A stretch of DNA of 64,000 bases from assembly GCF_015708085.1 (NCBI RefSeq), contig NZ_JADNYM010000011.1:62001-126000 (forward strand). Reading direction: 5' to 3'. Below the pieces are notes generated by a model. That model was not told the DNA's origin. It made no database searches and saw nothing but the letters and a program-made list of their open reading frames with translations. Of this stretch, positions 60,472-64,000 are shown in pieces. Position numbers and translations under genes: made by a program. How positions within the stretch are numbered: position 1 is the first letter of the stretch; the number at the start of each line of letters is the position of its first letter. Source of the DNA: Arthrobacter terrae. Lineage in GTDB: Bacteria > Actinomycetota > Actinomycetes > Actinomycetales > Micrococcaceae.

Positions 60472-62025
60472 TTGAAACTCGAGCTCAAGGGCATTACCAA
60501 GAGCTTCGGCTCGCTGGTGGCCAACGACCACATAGATCTTGTAGTCGAACCGGGCGAGATCCACAGTCTGCTCGGCGAAAACGGCGCCGGCAAATCGACC
60601 TTGATGAACGTGCTCTATGGACTTTACGAGCCCACATCAGGGGAGATCCTCGTGGATGGTAAGCCGGTCAGGTTTGCCGGCCCCGGGGACGCGATGGCCG
60701 CCGGAATCGGGATGGTCCACCAGCACTTCATGCTGGTTCCCGTCTTCACCGTGGCCGAAAATGTTGCCTTGGGGCGGGAAAGCACAGGTTTTGCCGGCAT
60801 CTTGGACCTGGAACAGACCAGGACGAAGATCCGGGAAATCTCGGCGGAATATGGCTTCAACGTTGACCCGGACGCTGTGGTCGAGGACCTGCCCGTAGGC
60901 GTGCAGCAGCGTGTAGAGATTATTAAAGCGCTGGTCCGCGATGCGCACGTCCTGATTCTCGATGAGCCCACGGCAGTGCTGACGCCGCAGGAAACCGACG
61001 AGCTAATGAACATTATGCGTCAGCTCAAAGCCGGCGGCACGTCGATCGTATTCATCTCGCATAAGCTCCGGGAGGTCAAGGCTATTTCGGACCGCATTAC
61101 CGTGATCCGGCGCGGGAAGGTTGTTGGCAGCGCCGAACCCAGCGCCTCGACCACCGACCTGGCATCGATGATGGTGGGGCGCTCGGTCAGCTTGAGCCTG
61201 GACAAGGCGCCGGCGCAGCCCGGAGCAGAAATCTTCCGGGTCCGCAACCTTACCGTCATGTCCGACGTCGGCACCAGGCTGCTCGACGACGTTTCCTTTT
61301 CCGTGGCTACCGGGGAAATCCTGGCCGTCGCCGGCGTACAGGGAAACGGCCAAACGGAACTGACCGAGGCCGTGCTGGGCCTGCATAAACATGTCCGCGG
61401 TTCGGTCACACTCGATGGCCACGAGCTCGTGGGTCGATCCGTCCGGCAGGTACTGGACGCCGGGGTCGGCTTCGTGCCGGAGGACCGCACGGCCGACGGG
61501 CTGGTAGGCAGTTTCAGTATTGCCGAGAACCTGGTGCTGGACCTCTACGGAAAAAAAGAATTCTCCCGGGGATCCATGATGAACCGGAGCGCCATCGCCG
61601 AACACGCCGCGCGCAAGGTGGAGGAATTTGATGTCCGCACGCCCTCTGCCCGCGCGGCGGCGGATACGCTATCCGGCGGAAACCAGCAGAAAGTGGTGCT
61701 GGCGCGCGAATTGTCCCGGCCATTGAAGCTTTTCATCGCCTCCCAGCCCACCCGTGGAGTGGATGTTGGATCCATCGAGTTCCTGCACAAACGAATTGTT
61801 GCCGAAAGGGACAAGGGCACCCCGGTCATCATTGTCTCCACCGAGCTTGACGAGGTGCTGGAGTTGGCGGACCGCATCGCAGTGCTTTACGCCGGCCGGC
61901 TGATGGGTATTGTGCCTGGGAAGTCCTCCCGCGACCTGCTCGGCCTGATGATGGCCGGTCTCACCGCGGAGGAAGCCACCGTCCAGCTCAGCACCATCCC
62001 GACGTCAGAAGGAGAGCCGTCATGA
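60472..62025 (+). CDS. Nucleoside ABC transporter ATPase, two ABC domains
   Basis: 517 residues from TTG 60472 (LKLELKGITKSFG start of the family); TTG 60460 is an alternative. TAGATT at 60456 just upstream may be a -10 for a second, near-leaderless mRNA. First domain: [36 protein letters not shown]. Second: [25 protein letters not shown], with SQPTRGVDVG in place of DEPTRG, the usual degenerate form. YufO/NupA type. Overlaps the permease (ATGA). Confidence 0.92.
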   Translation: MKLELKGITKSFGSLVANDHIDLVVEPGEIHSLLGENGAGKSTLMNVLYGLYEPTSGEILVDGKPVRFAGPGDAMAAGIGMVHQHFMLVPVFTVAENVALGRESTGFAGILDLEQTRTKIREISAEYGFNVDPDAVVEDLPVGVQQRVEIIKALVRDAHVLILDEPTAVLTPQETDELMNIMRQLKAGGTSIVFISHKLREVKAISDRITVIRRGKVVGSAEPSASTTDLASMMVGRSVSLSLDKAPAQPGAEIFRVRNLTVMSDVGTRLLDDVSFSVATGEILAVAGVQGNGQTELTEAVLGLHKHVRGSVTLDGHELVGRSVRQVLDAGVGFVPEDRTADGLVGSFSIAENLVLDLYGKKEFSRGSMMNRSAIAEHAARKVEEFDVRTPSARAAADTLSGGNQQKVVLARELSRPLKLFIASQPTRGVDVGSIEFLHKRIVAERDKGTPVIIVSTELDEVLELADRIAVLYAGRLMGIVPGKSSRDLLGLMMAGLTAEEATVQLSTIPTSEGEPS

Positions 62026-63401
62026 CGGACGCGCAGACGGAACCGGCGCCGCACGGCAATGCGGCTCCAACCGAAGAAACAGCACCAGCAGGCAGCGCCG
62101 GGGAAGCCGATCTAACAGGTGCGGCCGCCCCGATCAAACTGCCGGAATCAGGCGCAGAAAAAGACGGCGGCGGGAAAAACGGCAAAAACGGCGCCGAGAC
62201 CGGCGACGGGCTCATCCGTGAGATTATGACCGGCAGCGGCCTTGTCTCGCTGCTGGCCGTCGTCGTCGCCCTGCTGATCGGTGCCATCCTCATTGCGGTC
62301 ACCGATTCACGCGTTGCGGCGGCAGCCGGGTATTTTTTCGCCCAGCCCGGGGACACCTTCGCGGCCATGTGGGCTGCCGTCTCGGAGGCCTATGGAGCGC
62401 TGCTTCGAGGCGCCACTTATGACCCGAACGCACGGACCTGGCTCGGTCAGCTGGGAATCTTTGAAACGCTCACCTTCGCCACACCGCTGATCCTGGCCGG
62501 GCTCGCCGTGACGATCGCCTTCCGTGCCGGACTGTTCAATATCGGTGCGCAGGGGCAGATCATTCTGGGCGCCATTTTTGCCGGCGCCATTGGCTTCGGC
62601 ATTGAACTTCCGCCGGGCATTCACCTGCTGGCAGTGATCGTCGGCGGAGCGGTCGGCGGTGCCATCTGGGGCGGCATTGCCGGATTTCTCAAGGCCCGCA
62701 CGGGAGCGCATGAGGTGATTGTGACCATCATGCTCAACTACATCGCCGTCAACCTGGTGCTGTACCTGCTCAAGAATCAGCTCAAGGATCCCGGCAGCTC
62801 CAACCCCGTCAGTCCGCCGATGCACCAATCCGCACTGTTCCCGTTGCTGCTGGGACCGAACTTCCGGCTGCACGCCGGCTTCATCCTGTCGGTGCTGGCG
62901 GTGATCGCGGTGGCGTGGCTGTTGAATAGGTCCACGCTCGGCTTTGAGTTCAGGGCCATCGGGGCCAATCCCAACGCGGCCAGGACAGCCGGCATGGTTG
63001 TGACCCGCGGCTACATTCTGGTGATGCTGATCTCCGGCGCCCTCTCCGGGCTGGCCGGGGTGGCACAAATCTCCGGGACAGAGAGGTCCCTGGACGCGGA
63101 GGTGGCCGGCAACATCGGCTTTGACGCCATTACCGTGGCGTTGCTGGGACGCTCAACGCCGTGGGGAACCTTCTTCGCGGCACTGCTCTTCGGCGCGTTT
63201 AAAGCCGGCGGGACGTCGATGGCGGTCAACGCTGACGTTTCCATCGACATCGTGCTGGTGGTCCAATCCCTCATTGTGCTCTTTATCGCCGCGCCGCCAT
63301 TGGTTCGCGCCATCTTCAGGATCAAGTCCGGGCCAGGCAAAACCAAGCCGGCCAAAAACACATCGATCGTCACCAAGTCCACCGGGGGAGCTGCAGTTTG
63401 A
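62022..63401 (+). CDS. Nucleoside ABC transporter permease 1
   Basis: 459 residues. A 60-residue acidic, Ala/Gly-rich cytosolic N-terminus, then about ten membrane segments of the YufP/NupB type: GLFNIGAQGQIILGAIFAG, ARTGAHEVIVTIMLNYIAV, FRAIGANPNAARTAGM. It overlaps the next permease by 4 bases. Confidence 0.92.
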   Translation: MTDAQTEPAPHGNAAPTEETAPAGSAGEADLTGAAAPIKLPESGAEKDGGGKNGKNGAETGDGLIREIMTGSGLVSLLAVVVALLIGAILIAVTDSRVAAAAGYFFAQPGDTFAAMWAAVSEAYGALLRGATYDPNARTWLGQLGIFETLTFATPLILAGLAVTIAFRAGLFNIGAQGQIILGAIFAGAIGFGIELPPGIHLLAVIVGGAVGGAIWGGIAGFLKARTGAHEVIVTIMLNYIAVNLVLYLLKNQLKDPGSSNPVSPPMHQSALFPLLLGPNFRLHAGFILSVLAVIAVAWLLNRSTLGFEFRAIGANPNAARTAGMVVTRGYILVMLISGALSGLAGVAQISGTERSLDAEVAGNIGFDAITVALLGRSTPWGTFFAALLFGAFKAGGTSMAVNADVSIDIVLVVQSLIVLFIAAPPLVRAIFRIKSGPGKTKPAKNTSIVTKSTGGAAV

Positions 63402-64000
63402 GCACCGTGATCAGCACCAAATCCAGCGCCGACAACACCGCGCTGCGGGATCAGCTGGCCGTCCGCAGCTGGAAGGTCCCGATCGTCTTCGCTGCCCTGG
63501 CGGTATTCGCCGTCGTCGTTTTCGCCGTCTTTGGACCCGAAGGCCATGCGACCTTCCGGCTTTCCCAGGAACAGGATGCCTGGCAGCTGCCGGATCTGGT
63601 GCTGCCGGCGAAGGCCTCCGGCATCGTTGCGGCTCTGGCCTGCGTTGTGTTGGCTCTCATGTCCTACCTGCAGACCAAAGCAGTCGGCCGCACCGCCCGA
63701 TGGGTGAGCTCGAGCTTCACGGTGGTGTTCGTTGCCGGCTTCCTGATCTGGATCATCGGCGGCACCAAAACGCAGAACATCACACTGGTGGGGCTGTTCA
63801 CGGGCGCTATGCTGATTGTCACCCCGCTGGTGTTCGGCTCCCTCTCCGGTGTGCTGTGTGAGCGCTCCGGCGTTGTTAACATCGCCATTGAGGGACAACT
63901 GCTGGCCGGCGCGTTTACCGCAGCGTTGGTCGGATCCATCACCGGTAATGCCTTTGCCGGACTCTTTGCCGCAGCCGTGGCCGGTCTCCTGGTTGGTTTT
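63398..64000 (+). CDS. Nucleoside ABC transporter permease 2, 5' part
   Basis: TTG 63398 overlaps the previous stop (TTGA) and has GGGGGAG upstream; GTG 63407 is the alternative. The frame stays open to the window end (201 codons). Early residues STVISTKSSADNTALRDQL, then four to five membrane segments and the family block CERSGVVNIAIEGQLLAGA. YufQ/NupC type. It continues past 64000. Confidence 0.9.
   Translation, partial: MSTVISTKSSADNTALRDQLAVRSWKVPIVFAALAVFAVVVFAVFGPEGHATFRLSQEQDAWQLPDLVLPAKASGIVAALACVVLALMSYLQTKAVGRTARWVSSSFTVVFVAGFLIWIIGGTKTQNITLVGLFTGAMLIVTPLVFGSLSGVLCERSGVVNIAIEGQLLAGAFTAALVGSITGNAFAGLFAAAVAGLLVGF

Overview
The window is about 64 kb of high-GC DNA that is almost fully coding. 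It looks like a chromosome segment from an actinobacterium of the Micrococcaceae (Arthrobacter-like). Reasons: a glyA-soxBDAG-sdaA-purU sarcosine operon, a monomeric NADP isocitrate dehydrogenase, a perM(DUF6350)-purN-purH neighbourhood, Corynebacterium-type glutamate uptake genes, a two-membrane-subunit sdhCDAB operon, frequent GTG/TTG starts, and a ZTP riboswitch ahead of glyA-folD. I see no rRNA, tRNA, CRISPR array, prophage, transposase or plasmid gene. No stretch over 300 bases lacks a gene. The species cannot be named from the sequence alone.

Layout. 1-8083: 3' part of a sarcosine catabolic operon (glyA', soxB, soxD, soxA, soxG, sdaA, purU), nearly all genes overlapping or touching. It converts sarcosine to glycine, serine and pyruvate and recycles folate-bound C1 units. 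8128-9219: a ferritin-like/VIT1 membrane protein. 9493-13092: an XRE-cupin regulator, a ureohydrolase and a thiamine-diphosphate enzyme, possibly an arginine/guanidino-compound route. 13089-17436: vsr endonuclease, an FMN reductase, a Tat-type alpha/beta hydrolase and an AidB-like acyl-CoA dehydrogenase. 17697-20461: a cold-shock gene and a glutamate-type ABC importer without its ATPase. 20597-29335: perM, purN, (murQ, nagZ on the other strand), purH, icd.

29557-34945: a complete liv-type importer (livKHMGF) with an unusual His-rich extension on LivG. 35157-41780: a Gfo/Idh/MocA oxidoreductase, a multiple-monosaccharide importer (mmsA-mmsB-chvE) and its probable ROK repressor; a 25-bp motif is shared by the mmsA and ROK promoters. 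41889-45920: gamma carbonic anhydrase, a second purU, a ZTP riboswitch, housekeeping glyA and folD. 46041-50311: small membrane protein, exonuclease III, trpS, a 2H phosphoesterase and a YihY-like membrane protein. 50415-54039: sdhCDAB. 54234-58890: manC-like nucleotidyltransferase, M20 amidohydrolase, ohrR-ohr-oxidoreductase. 59132-64000: BMP-type nucleoside importer, cut by the window end.

Themes. One-carbon metabolism appears twice: a catabolic glyA/purU set inside the sox operon and a housekeeping purU/glyA/folD set with a ZTP riboswitch. Intergenic DNA carries two copies of a 70-bp palindrome and one unrelated 85-bp palindrome. Five loci carry short tandem repeats; the three in genes have units divisible by three. 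I did not find a clearly new multi-gene system. The most interesting leads are the XRE/ureohydrolase/ThDP cluster, the palindromic repeat family (one copy supplies a gene's stop codon), the ROK operator pair and the His-rich LivG.
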